Shown: one piece after another, positions 53,384 to 62,213 of the stretch
How the letters are laid out: the number at the start of each line of letters is the position of its first letter
Position numbering within the stretch: position 1 is the first letter of the stretch
Assembly: GCA_965247015.1 (NCBI GenBank)
Contig: CBDFGG010000003.1
Span: 617,203 to 681,202 of the forward strand
Direction: 5' to 3'
DNA length: 64,000 bases
Source of the DNA: JAIXWP01 sp965247015
Lineage (GTDB): Bacteria; Bacteroidota; Bacteroidia; Flavobacteriales_D; Sanyastnellaceae
The notes under the pieces: generated by a model
The model's database searches: none
What the model saw: the letters and a program-made list of their open reading frames with translations, nothing else
What the model was told of the DNA's origin: nothing
Program-made: the position numbers and the translations under genes

Positions 53384-53938
53384 TCAATTGATAAAATTCA
53401 AATGCGTGGAGTCAACTTTTATTCGACAACTATCAATGGTCCCGAAATAAGATGTGTTTGAATGAGTGTGACCCTTCTCTGTCAGTTCAAAATAAAACTT
53501 CCCTTGTTCATCCCGATATACCTGAGAAAGTTCAATAAATGAAAAAGATACATTCTCATCCATAACCCCGTCCAGTGAATCCAATTTACGAAAAGACAGA
53601 ACAGTAAAATCATCATTTAATTTTGAATCGTCTGATATTCGAATGGAATTACAATCTTTCCCTTTTTGATGAGCACATATCGAATAATAAGCATTGTTCA
53701 ATTCGAAGTGGTTATTCAAGAATTCTGGAGAAGCTAATAATTCCGCTCGTAGTAGTCGTTTTGTCACCACCACTCCAACTGAATCAACATACCTATAGTG
53801 ATTATTAAAATATCCGACCTCTCTTAAGGCTTCTGAAATTACTTTTTCATCCGAGCACACGAATTCTCCATTATCATTTCCTTGAGAACAGCATAAGAGC
53901 ATTAATGAAAGAAAAAAGAATAATCCTAAATTTTTCAT
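53384..53938 (-). CDS. Hypothetical lipoprotein
   Basis: 184 residues with lipobox MLLCC. The mature part has an N-terminal helical stretch (SEALREVGYFNNHYRYVDSVGVVVTKRLLRAELLASPEFLNNHF) and a beta-rich end (FSFIELSQVYRDEQGKFYFELTEKGHTHSN...). No recognised family. It sits between CTTTGCG repeat copy 4 and the small membrane protein. Confidence 0.7.
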   Translation of the reverse strand: MKNLGLFFFLSLMLLCCSQGNDNGEFVCSDEKVISEALREVGYFNNHYRYVDSVGVVVTKRLLRAELLASPEFLNNHFELNNAYYSICAHQKGKDCNSIRISDDSKLNDDFTVLSFRKLDSLDGVMDENVSFSFIELSQVYRDEQGKFYFELTEKGHTHSNTSYFGTIDSCRIKVDSTHLNFIN

Positions 53939-54038
53939 CTAAACAAATTGATAGATTTCATCAAAGCTAAATAAGGAAAGACTACAAATGGATTTGTATT
54001 GTTTATTCAAATCGTTCATTTTACATACTCTCTCACCC

Positions 54039-54428
54039 TCATTTCGCATTCCTTGTGACAAAGTACAAATTCCATAAAACTAAACCAGGAACAAAATAGG
54101 AAATCAAAATTAGAAGATGGGTAAAATCAAAATGTGTAAATCCCAAACCTATAATAAACTGTCCTATTAGAGCAAAAATAAAGAACAAAAGATTTGACTT
54201 TACAAAGCTATTCTGCCAACCCCGCCTAACTTGAATATTATCCATTACGAAAAAAACCAAGTTTATCACGAGTGAGAGAATAAGAATGATTAGCGCAATT
54301 AAGATCTTGTCTTCACTCTTGAGAACAAATGGACTAGACGAATCAAAATAGTATTTGTAAATAAGCGGAGTAAGGATGGAGGTTCCTATAATCGAATTTA
54401 ACAACCAAACTGTTTTAATCTTTTTCAT
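54039..54428 (-). CDS. Small four-span membrane protein, paralogue of the one at 41 kb
   Basis: 129 residues with about four membrane spans and a 'FVMDNIQVRRGWQNSF' cytoplasmic loop. Length, span spacing and the final 'YFVPGLVLWN' segment match the protein at 41143-41523. No known family. In an array of exported proteins this could be an inner-membrane immunity-type factor, but no partner toxin is visible next to it. Confidence 0.65.
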   Translation of the reverse strand: MKKIKTVWLLNSIIGTSILTPLIYKYYFDSSSPFVLKSEDKILIALIILILSLVINLVFFVMDNIQVRRGWQNSFVKSNLLFFIFALIGQFIIGLGFTHFDFTHLLILISYFVPGLVLWNLYFVTRNAK

Positions 54429-54659
54429 AGTCCTTTATTCCCTATATGTAATCTTTTGGAGCACCTTGAGACGACCGAGTTCAATATAGAAACTTTATGG
54501 ATTTGTTGATGGCATTCCACTTGTCAGGTCTTCTCAACCTCTATAGACCAGATTACAGATACCATTTGTTTTATATCTATCGAAGTGACCCTGCCAAGTT
54601 AATTCTCAATTAATCAGAATAATTAGAGGATAAAACAAGGGTGCTTTTATTGAAAACCC

Positions 54660-55142
54660 CTATTTTGTCAAATCAAAAACAGATTTATTGTCTTCTGTAA
54701 ATACATCTATTATTTTTACCATATCGTTTCTTCTCAAGTCAAATCGAAACGTTAAATTTAAACTATCGTTTATTTCAATAATATAGTCCGTAAATAAATC
54801 AGTGCAAGCTAAAAGTTTCATTGAACTGATGTTTAAATTATGAATTCCATTAAGCTGAACTGCAAGTTTCAATTTTAATAGTACTAAGCTATATGACACT
54901 TGTGAAATATTGCACTGAGAACCTACACCCTCTGCATCGCCACTTATCAAAAAATCAAAAGAGACTTCGTGCTCACTAGAGTGTGAAAAAAATCTTTCAT
55001 AATCACCGTCTTCCAATTCGCAAGTACTCTTAAGAAAATCAAACAGGCTATCAGCATGTAGCATGCATCTATTATAATCAACTTGTGAAAATAAATTGTT
55101 AGTGGCTACGAAAAATATGATATATAACGTTATCCTAGTCAT
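54660..55142 (-). CDS. Hypothetical secreted protein
   Basis: 160 residues from the ATG at 55142 (MTRITLYIIFFVATNNLFSQ); the track frame begins with a TTG three codons upstream. After the signal peptide the sequence is rich in Cys and Asp (CMLHADSLFDFLKSTCELEDGDY...). It has no recognised domain. The upstream region is the partial TTTCACTG element. Confidence 0.66.
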   Translation of the reverse strand: MTRITLYIIFFVATNNLFSQVDYNRCMLHADSLFDFLKSTCELEDGDYERFFSHSSEHEVSFDFLISGDAEGVGSQCNISQVSYSLVLLKLKLAVQLNGIHNLNISSMKLLACTDLFTDYIIEINDSLNLTFRFDLRRNDMVKIIDVFTEDNKSVFDLTK

Positions 55143-55541
55143 AATGATCAACTTTAAGATTTATTGTTCTATGTTCAGGGTTTGATAGATAAGAAGATGC
55201 CATTTTGTGAAAATTAATTAATTGGTCTCGATTCGTTGTAGCCATAATTAACCAACAGTCCCATTCTTCATTTCAAAGTTTGCTTAATAGCTTCAGGTAA
55301 AAATAAAGAAAAAAAATAAACTGCTTCATTGCTTCACCGCTTCATTATTTCATTGCTTAACTAGTAAATGATTACTGCATGTGATTGTGACTTGATATGT
55401 GGTACTTCAGTCTAACAGTATAAGCAGTGTAACAGTGTAGCAGAGTAACAGTGGAAGTGATTATTATCAATTAGTACGAACAGTCTCTTCCAGCAGCAAC
55501 GAGTTGAGTGAAAAGTTTATTCAGCAAAGAAAAATTTTACG
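55143..55541. repeat. Composite element IV (partial) within a gene-free stretch
   Basis: From 55321 to 55460 it holds TTTCACTG-type words, the ATTACTGCATGTG...GATATGTGG core and the inverted words (CAGTGTAACAGTG), as in elements I and II but without the CTTTGCG and GCCCC modules. Just before it is 'AAAGTTTGCTTAATAGCTTC', which also abuts the RHS fragment at 59660. No gene is supported in 55143-55541. Confidence 0.75.
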
Positions 55542-56291
55542 CTAATCCAATTCATTAAAAGGTCTTTTTAAACGATGGACATACTTTCCATCCTCTAAAA
55601 TGAAAATATATTTTAGTCTACCCTTTTTATTAAAAATTAATTCTGCCAAATGTTTGTTATCAAATTTATAGAATGTAATTCTTGTCACTCTATCACCGTG
55701 GCAAAACAACCTTATCCCATTCAATTGATGAAGACTTCCACTCAATTCTGAAAGACTTACTACCCCCCTAGAATCATATGAAACAGCAAACCATGTCAAA
55801 GAATCATTATAAAATCGCCCTGTTCCTAAAAAATCAGAAGGTTTTCCATTATTGTTTTTTAAATTCCTCTTTTGATTAATTCCCTTTCTAACGAAGTCAG
55901 TGAGATCTTGTCCGAATATATTGAAAACACTTAGATTATCAGAATTATTAATCAAAAGGTAATTTAATGACATTGGCAAAAAAACGCTATCAAGTTTTCC
56001 ATCTATTCTAAAATATGGGTAAAATTGAGAAAGACTTGAATCACAAAAATTATCATGAAAAGAAATACTTCTTAATCTTCCCTGTAAGTCCATATTAATT
56101 TCATGTCCAAAATCATAGCCACATGTTTTAATTTGCTCAGTCATTAATGATACTCCCCCTTCTTTTTGAATTATCTTGACTTTGGCAGAATCAATTTGAA
56201 AAATCAAAGTATCTGATTGAGCGCAACAATACTGTGCAATTATTATTTGAATGAATAAAATTGATTTTGGTATGTGAATATATCTCATCAT
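55542..56291 (-). CDS. Hypothetical secreted protein coupled to RHS tip A (immunity candidate)
   Basis: 249 residues. Signal peptide ends near YCCAQ. The mature part contains MORN/YwqK-like antiparallel strands ('GHEINMDLQGRLRSISFHDNF', 'RVTRITFYKFDNKHLAELIFNKKGRLKYIFILEDGKYVH'). Its ATG overlaps the stop of the RHS tip-A gene by ATGA, the position expected of an immunity gene following a toxin. The role is inferred from position only; no family is recognised. Confidence 0.72.
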   Translation of the reverse strand: MMRYIHIPKSILFIQIIIAQYCCAQSDTLIFQIDSAKVKIIQKEGGVSLMTEQIKTCGYDFGHEINMDLQGRLRSISFHDNFCDSSLSQFYPYFRIDGKLDSVFLPMSLNYLLINNSDNLSVFNIFGQDLTDFVRKGINQKRNLKNNNGKPSDFLGTGRFYNDSLTWFAVSYDSRGVVSLSELSGSLHQLNGIRLFCHGDRVTRITFYKFDNKHLAELIFNKKGRLKYIFILEDGKYVHRLKRPFNELD

Positions 56292-57658
56292 AAGTGCTTT
56301 TGAAGTCTTTCGATCACATCCCTAGTTAAACGCTGTTTATTACTACTTGATTTAGAATTACCTGAGTATCTAGCTTGAAATGTTTGACCAATAAAAATCG
56401 GAGCTGGTAACAAAATTGCTCTGCTTAAAGATGCGACCGCATTAACATTAACCATACTTGCATTTATTACAAGAGTAAAACTTATATTCCCTCCAGTTGG
56501 TGATGTAGTTTGTCGGGTAAATGTAAGGTTACCTCCACTATTGATATCCACATTGACAGGAGGGGTACTTGCACTTGTAGAATTTAATGTTGATGAAACG
56601 AGCGGCGTACTTGTCCCAAAAGCCGAAATATCTTGAGATAAATTTACTCTTGCTGTTTGATCTAGTTGAGAAAAACTTGCTTGAACTACCACTGTGCCAC
56701 TTGAGATAATCGGAAGAGAAAACATCATAGAACCAGGATTGTTAGGATCAGGTTGAGCATTAAAACTACCCAATGGAATATTTACCATTGTAGGAGTAGC
56801 TATTGTAGTTGAACTATTTGTGTTTGGAGCAGTAAGGGATCTGTAAAAAGTAGCCAACGATCTTGCAGAGTTCCATGCGTGATTCCCAGAAGCCGAATGA
56901 TTGTTCCCATCCTTTGTTTCAGCCGTACTCCAATACCATCTCTTGCTTGAGTATTCATTTTCCATCGCTTCCCCAGATTCTATAGAACCTACTTCAAAAC
57001 CATTTTTTCTCGCTAATCTTTCTTCTTTACGCATAAACATTCGAACATGACGTGACTCCTTTCTATTAAGGCCTGGCAGAGGTTTGTCTCCTTGCGGATC
57101 ACAATTAAAAACTGGGTTATTATTCATTACAGCATAGTCACTTGTAAATATTTGTGCAATTGGATCTAACTCCCACCTTCTACCAACTCTAGCATCATAC
57201 ATCCAAAACTCTGCACTCGTATGTGTTTCTGCTCCTGTGATTACTCTTTCCTTCTCTTGCCCATTAAACCCATACCGATACTCCTCAGTAGTTGTAAACG
57301 TTCGTCCGGTGAGGGAGACGCCGAAGGGGCTGTAATCGGTGACGGAGACGACAACGGATTCGTAATGCGAATAATTATTGCCATCCAAGATCATCCGCTT
57401 TTCATCGGTGATCACAGTGAGAACATTGCCGAGGTGGTTGCTGAGCTCGTAGTATTTTCTTCCGAGATATCGCTCGCTTTCTTCTGTTGCCGGAATCGCT
57501 GGTTCGAGCGGATATGCTTGTATTAACGTCGGCGCCATTTCCACCATCGTCCGATCCATCCCCAATCGCGCGCTGCCATAAATGTGGCGCTCTGTGAGGT
57601 GGTACTTGATATTTTTTGTTTCTCGAGTTTGCAAAGTTTGTTTAGCGCCTTCTTCCAC
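56288..57658 (-). CDS. Orphan RHS core fragment with C-terminal tip A
   Basis: 456 codons, no canonical start (a GTG at 57658 is the first option, and the open frame extends further up to a TGA at 57719-57721). Residues 1-160 are the conserved RHS core end: YELSNHLGNVLTVI, YSPFGVSLTGRTF, YRYGFNGQE, then ELDPIAQIF...YAVMNNNPVFNCDPQGD. The ~270 residues after the core are unique in this window and end in a long beta-rich/Thr-Ser-rich segment. This is the usual place of a toxin tip, but no toxin family is recognised. It is a displaced tip cassette rather than a full RHS gene. Confidence 0.75.
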   Translation of the reverse strand: MEEGAKQTLQTRETKNIKYHLTERHIYGSARLGMDRTMVEMAPTLIQAYPLEPAIPATEESERYLGRKYYELSNHLGNVLTVITDEKRMILDGNNYSHYESVVVSVTDYSPFGVSLTGRTFTTTEEYRYGFNGQEKERVITGAETHTSAEFWMYDARVGRRWELDPIAQIFTSDYAVMNNNPVFNCDPQGDKPLPGLNRKESRHVRMFMRKEERLARKNGFEVGSIESGEAMENEYSSKRWYWSTAETKDGNNHSASGNHAWNSARSLATFYRSLTAPNTNSSTTIATPTMVNIPLGSFNAQPDPNNPGSMMFSLPIISSGTVVVQASFSQLDQTARVNLSQDISAFGTSTPLVSSTLNSTSASTPPVNVDINSGGNLTFTRQTTSPTGGNISFTLVINASMVNVNAVASLSRAILLPAPIFIGQTFQARYSGNSKSSSNKQRLTRDVIERLQKHL

Positions 57659-57756
57659 AATTAGGCAAAAAATCCTTCCTAAATATTTATTTGTCTCAAC
57701 ACTATAACCAAATAAAGGTCAATTAAAACATCACTACTATTTAATTGCTTTTAAAG

Positions 57757-58347
57757 TTAGTTCAACTCAAAACTATTCATCATATCTATGTAAAGATTTC
57801 TGTAACTCATATCTTTTGGGTCCGTGGGTGATTTTTCCCCTCCTTCCATGATGTATAGTCTATTATTAACTTTTACCCATGTTTTAATCAAGTCCAACTT
57901 CACACCATTTTTGACTCCCGTGTATGTGCGCCTAAAGGTCTCAAGTCCTTTGAGGATATATTCTTCTTTGGAACTTCTTTTCATATTTGACATTTCCAAG
58001 CTCATGATATCTTCATACTCGGCAATATAATCACTGAATCCTCTGCCTGGTTCCAAATCATAGGTTGTAATAACGAAATTTGGGCAAAATATATCAGCTT
58101 TTACACACTGCTTATGGATAACCAAGAGAACCAGAGAATTATCGTAAATCTCTTCTTTCCAATCACTAGGAATTCCTATTCTAAAGCCACTATTCCCGAG
58201 AATACGTTTATTTAAGATGTAACCAGAATCTATGCTACTATTTCCAATCTCTTCTGATTTGGTTGAATCACGCGTATCGCTATTTTGAACCATTTCAGAG
58301 CATGTTAGCATAGAACAACCAAGAAATACAATTGCAAACAACTTCAT
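57757..58347 (-). CDS. PsbP/DcrB-like lipoprotein (copy A)
   Basis: 196 residues with lipobox SMLTC. The mature domain, GFRIGIPSDWKEEIYDNS..., 'FVITTYDLEPGRGFSDYIAEYEDIMSLEMSNMKRSS', 'GLETFRRTYTGVKNGVKLDLIKTWVKVNNRLYIMEG', fits the PsbP/DcrB (DUF1795-like) fold, also used by RHS-associated chaperones and immunity-type lipoproteins. It is separated from the RHS tip-A gene by about 100 bases. An identical protein is encoded at 62214-62804. The specific role is not known. Confidence 0.8.
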   Translation of the reverse strand: MKLFAIVFLGCSMLTCSEMVQNSDTRDSTKSEEIGNSSIDSGYILNKRILGNSGFRIGIPSDWKEEIYDNSLVLLVIHKQCVKADIFCPNFVITTYDLEPGRGFSDYIAEYEDIMSLEMSNMKRSSKEEYILKGLETFRRTYTGVKNGVKLDLIKTWVKVNNRLYIMEGGEKSPTDPKDMSYRNLYIDMMNSFELN

Positions 58348-58411
58348 TTTTTTAAGGTATAAAAAATTACTAATTCTCTTCTCTTCAAGAATACCACCTT
58401 ATCAAATCATA

Positions 58412-58582
58412 TTATTTAAAACAACTAATTAGAACTACCGTAGCACCCGAATTCACTTCAACAAATCTATTTATTCTAAAACTTTCTCCGTTCGGACGAT
58501 CAAGCTAATAAAAAAAATAATTTGTGGATGACTTTTGCCCTCCAAGATTTATTACAAAGCCAAAAATAACTCTTAAGTCCAT
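58412..58582 (-). pseudogene. Remnant gene with an in-frame stop (copy A)
   Basis: A 57-codon minus-strand frame (MDLRVIFGFVINLGGQKS...) is interrupted by one TAG, after which protein-like sequence continues (LDRPNGESFRINRFVEVNS...) to a stop. The 292 bases between the flanking genes contain nothing else. A matching copy lies at 62869-63039. Confidence 0.35.
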
Positions 58583-58639
58583 TTCAACCACAATATGATA
58601 TAACTCCGATATCAAAGTCTATTCAGAATATAAAAAATT

Positions 58640-59205
58640 TTACTTTCTATTCCCTAAGTGTAGTGCAATAAATTCGTGTATCTTGTAAAAATTCTCGTCT
58701 CTTTTCAAACCATAAGCGAGAACTGTGTAAGAAAGTACTTTATCATTATATCTGAATATGTAGATTACTCCATTTGTACCTTGCTCTTTGTTAAAATTGA
58801 AGAATTTAAAGCCAGCCGCTTGCACTCGCCGCCCAGGAATACAGTCTCTATCTTGGCAGTTATTGCAATAAAAATTATTGACAGAAACGTATTTAATATT
58901 TAATAAAGCTTCCTCCAATTCCAATTCATCAAAATCCTTTTCATGTACAAAACTAATTACTAATGGCTGATCAGAAAAAATATGACTGCTATCTAAGAAT
59001 CGAAAAACCACCTTGTTATCTCCAGAGTCAAATTTCTCCCATTATTTTCTTTGCACCCGTACACAACAAAAGTACTGTCCTCACTTAAAAGTAAGACATC
59101 AATAAATTCGGCTTTTTTAGAATCTCTGTTCATCTGAATTTTTAGCTATATTTTTTTACTAAAACAAGAAAAAAATAAAACAAATATTAAGTTGTAAGAA
59201 TTCAT
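58640..59205 (-). pseudogene. Decayed lipoprotein gene (copy A)
   Basis: Begins as a lipoprotein (MNSYNLIFVLFFSC...) 18 bases after an RHS fragment. It has an in-frame TAG after about 19 codons, continues in the same frame (MNRDSKKAEFIDVLLLSEDSTF...), then needs a one-base frameshift near 59040 to reach the long downstream frame (VVFRFLDSSHIFSDQPLVISF...LHLGNRK). The intact part after the frameshift has 123 codons. Position suggests a former immunity gene of the RHS fragment. Confidence 0.6.
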
Positions 59206-59223
59206 AGGTGTTAATTTACAATT

Positions 59224-59715
59224 TTAAATTCTATTTTGCCTCCAATAATCATTTTGTAATTCTGGCGACGCAGCTTCAAGTCCCTCAAGTTCGATCATAT
59301 AAATCACAAGATTCTCACTAAAGGCATAATTCGAGTTCCAAGGAAACTCATTATGGAGTGGATCCACACTAAAGAATCTTCCAAGTCGCACGTCTTCTAT
59401 GCGGTATTTGTATGTAACGGCGCCATCCCAAAGTTCTTTGTCTGTTTCTTGATTTTGGAACCCATACCGATACCCCTCAGTAGTTGTAAACGTTCGTCCG
59501 GTGAGGGAGACGCCGAAGGGGCTGTAATCGGTGACAGAGAGGACGACGGATTCGTAATGCGAATAATTGCTGCCATTCAACACCATCCGCTTTTCATCGG
59601 TGATCACTGTGAGTACATTACCGAGGTGGTTGGTGATATTTTTTGTTTCTCGAGTTTGCAAAGTTTGTTTAATAGCTTCATGTAAAAATAAATAAAAACT
59701 GTTTAATTGCTTCAA
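59224..59715 (-). pseudogene. Orphan RHS core fragment, internally deleted
   Basis: 163 codons. It shares KQTLQTRETKNI with the A and B fragments but jumps straight to NHLGNVLTVI; the ~60-residue segment between (YHLTERHIYG...YYELS) is missing. It then reads YSPFGVSLTGRTF, GFQNQETDKELWD, RIEDVRLGRFFSVDPLHNEFPWNSNYAFSENLVIYMIELEG and a very short tip (SPELQNDYWRQNRI). Too short to carry a toxin; a remnant. Confidence 0.65.
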
Positions 59716-59789
59716 TGCTTCACTATTTCATTGCTTCATTAGAAGATCCTCACCACATGTGATCATGACTTGATTTTCGGTAATTCATT
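59668..59789. repeat. Composite element VI (partial)
   Basis: TTTCACTG-type words (59699-59745) and the CACCACATGTGATCATGACTTGAT core, as in elements I, II and IV, lie directly upstream of the RHS fragment. The inverted right side is missing. Confidence 0.65.
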
Positions 59790-59792
59790 TTT

Positions 59793-60580
59793 CTATTCAG
59801 AAGAGTATACATCCTTTTTTATAGTATTCCTGCGTCTAAGAGTGGAAATTAAATCATTAATATGAATCCCAAATCTAAGATTTACTGCAAACGAGGGAAA
59901 CAGACCACTCCTTTCATGATCCATCCACCTATATGTCCCGTGCTGCTCCCTCGTCCACGTTCCAACTCTGTCCCCTTCAAACTTTAATCCCTCGATTTGC
60001 ATTTGTCGATATCTTACACCTAACCCAACAGCGAGCTCAATTTCTGTGTAACTATTTATTTTTCCTCCAACTCCAAGCTTAAAATGACACATGACTACTT
60101 TCTTTCTGAAATTTAATTCACTGAAGTAATTAGTATCTAATCGATCATTAACTACGTATCCCAAAGTGCTATACTCTTGATTTTTGAATGACAATTCAAC
60201 AGATTTGAATTGTGACCTATTATCGAGAGTAGTGGAAACTAGTTTATATTTTCTTATTTCAACACTCGTCCTGTTACCACCATTCGAGCAGAAACGACCT
60301 CTCCATAAATTTTGATAAAAATTGACGTCTAAACAAATACCTTAATTATCCGTAAAATACTCAATTTGTAGGGACAAGTCATCTCCTGAATTATTATCCA
60401 ACCAATTGATTAGAGACATCTTAATCTTCCAGGCATTTGGAGTTTCCGTAGAGTCCGTATAACAGTGTATCCGTTCAGATTGTGACCTTCTAGATGAATA
60501 AAAAAAGTTAGCAATAAAGCAATACTTAGGATTTTCTTCAAATCCAAATTCAAACAATAAAACTCCATTAATTCTAAGAC
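59793..60580 (-). pseudogene. Outer-membrane beta-barrel-like gene split by a TAA
   Basis: Two frames (60345-60580 and 59793-60341) are in the same reading frame, separated only by the TAA at 60342-60344. Together they read as one protein of about 260 residues: ...FEFGFEENPKYCFIANFFYSS...DLSLQIEYFTDN-stop-GICLDVNFYQNLW...VEIRKYKLVSTTLDNRSQFKSVELSF...FPSFAVNLRFGI. The late 'YTEIELAVGLGVRYRQMQIEG' and 'NLRFGI' strands look like an outer-membrane barrel. No start codon or signal peptide is left at the 5' end. Confidence 0.6.
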
Positions 60581-60592
60581 TGATTTAAATAT

Positions 60593-60844
60593 TCATGCAA
60601 ACAAACTTAAAATACAGTATGTTATAAAAATATAGAAGAAAAGCAACCTGAACTTATAGATTCGTTTACAACGCCTTACTTCAATAATGAACTTTGGATC
60701 CTCTTTTAAAGCATGTAACCTGCTTAAATCATACAAATTTACCCAGGAAGAACCTTTTAAGCCAGATTTATTCATCAATCCAATGAATGTAATTTGGGCC
60801 CAAAAAGAAAAAGAAACCATACAAACTACAATTAAATAGATCAT
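60593..60844 (-). CDS. Two-span membrane protein coupled to RHS tip B (immunity candidate)
   Basis: 83 residues with a membrane span at each end (MIYLIVVCMVSFSFWAQITFI and FRLLFFYIFITYCILSLF) and a basic middle (EVRRCKRIYKF). Its ATG overlaps the stop of the RHS tip-B gene by ATGA. Small two- or three-span proteins in this position commonly protect against pore-forming toxins, but no family match is claimed. Confidence 0.72.
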   Translation of the reverse strand: MIYLIVVCMVSFSFWAQITFIGLMNKSGLKGSSWVNLYDLSRLHALKEDPKFIIEVRRCKRIYKFRLLFFYIFITYCILSLFA

Positions 60845-62115
60845 CCCACTCCAGAGTTTGAATTGCGTTGTTCCACTATTTTCTTCATTTCGGGTTGTGC
60901 TTCAAATCGTTTTTTTAGCTCAACATTCGGCTTAGTTTTCGGTGCACTTTTCTCACCGCTTTTCTTAGGGCTTTGAGGTTGAGAATCTGAGGGGTTTTGA
61001 TTTATAGGCTCCTCTATAGTTTCTGGTGACAAATCATTCTTTTTTGAAAGATTTTCGAAGGCCTCCCTTCCTTGTTTATAAAGAACCTCCGCCTCCGATT
61101 TAGTAATCCCTAAACTTTCTGCACACTCATAAAAAGTATTGATTGCATCTTCATACTTCACAGTTTCTATAATAAATGAATATCCAAAAGACAGGTGTGC
61201 CTCCGCGCCAGCCCCTCCTCCTATCTTAGGTACCGAACCACCAAACCCGGCCAAGCCAACACCGTTAGCACCAAGTTCAGCTGAAATATCAGCACCAATT
61301 CCTAAAATACTTCCACCAACATTCATCCCCCAACCTTCAAATTGTTCGCTATTGGTTGCATTCGGGTAAAAAGCGGCAGAGACTCCTCCGGTAAACGAAA
61401 CTCCTGTACCCAAGCCAGCTTCAGGAGTTATATAAATTGTAACACTAGTTGAAGTAAAAGCAAGACTTACACCAACAGAAACTGTTGCAATCAAGCAAGT
61501 AATTCGCACAGATGCTTGTATTACTAGAGCTTCTGCCCCATCCAAATCTATCGCCCAAATCGGAGTATTTGAAGCAAACTGATAGGTGGTTAGCTCAGGG
61601 TATTGTTTAGTCAAAGGATCCACACTCAAAAATTTCGCAAGTGCAGGATTGTAAATTCTGAATCCATAATCATACGTCTGCTTTCCTCCACCCATTCCTT
61701 CATTGTCTTCCTCCTTCCCATTAAACCCATACCGATACCCCTCAGTAGTCGTAAACGTTCGCTCGGTGAGGGAGACGCCGAAGGGGCTGTAGTCGGTGAC
61801 GGAGACAACAACGGATTCGTAATGCGAATAATTAGTGCCATCCAAGATCATCCGCTTTTCATCGGTGATCACTGTGAGGACATTGCCGAGGTGGTTGCTG
61901 AGCTCGTAGTATTTTCTTCCGAGATATCGCTCGCTTTCTTCTGTTGCCGGAATCGCTGGTTCGAGCGGATATGCTTGTATTAACGTCGGCGCCATTTCCA
62001 CCATCGTCCGATCCATCCCCAATCGCGCGCTACCATAGATGTGGCGCTCTGTGAGGTGGTACTTGATATTTTTTGTTTCTCGAGTTTGCAAAGTTTGTTT
62101 AGCGCCTTCTTCCAC
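60841..62115 (-). CDS. Orphan RHS core fragment with C-terminal tip B
   Basis: 424 codons, again without a normal start (GTG 62115). Residues 1-160 are almost identical to fragment A. The tip begins after 'FLSVDPLTKQYPELTTYQFASNTPIWAIDLDGAEA' and holds a hydrophobic, Gly-rich membrane-like part (VRITCLIATVSVGVSLAF, ..., GVSFTGGVSAAFYP, GGSILGIGADISAELGANGVGLAGFGGSVP). A charged end follows (LSKKNDLSPETIEEP...KKSGEKSAPKTKPNVELKKRFEAQPEMKKIVEQ). A membrane-acting toxin tip is a reasonable guess; not proven. Confidence 0.75.
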   Translation of the reverse strand: MEEGAKQTLQTRETKNIKYHLTERHIYGSARLGMDRTMVEMAPTLIQAYPLEPAIPATEESERYLGRKYYELSNHLGNVLTVITDEKRMILDGTNYSHYESVVVSVTDYSPFGVSLTERTFTTTEGYRYGFNGKEEDNEGMGGGKQTYDYGFRIYNPALAKFLSVDPLTKQYPELTTYQFASNTPIWAIDLDGAEALVIQASVRITCLIATVSVGVSLAFTSTSVTIYITPEAGLGTGVSFTGGVSAAFYPNATNSEQFEGWGMNVGGSILGIGADISAELGANGVGLAGFGGSVPKIGGGAGAEAHLSFGYSFIIETVKYEDAINTFYECAESLGITKSEAEVLYKQGREAFENLSKKNDLSPETIEEPINQNPSDSQPQSPKKSGEKSAPKTKPNVELKKRFEAQPEMKKIVEQRNSNSGVG

Positions 62116-62213
62116 AATTAGGCAAAAAATCCTTCCTAAATATTTATTTGTCTCAACACTATAACCAAATAAAGGTCAATTAAAACATCACTACTATTTA
62201 ATTGCTTTTAAAG

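Larger units (their letters stand above)
57268..59531. repeat. Duplicated block, copy A
   Basis: The sequence recurs at 61727-64000 with a constant 4457-base offset, which becomes 4468 after an 11-base indel near 59218. It includes RHS core, the 196-residue lipoprotein gene, decayed genes and the end of another RHS fragment. The two lipoprotein copies encode identical proteins, so the duplication is recent. Confidence 0.92.
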
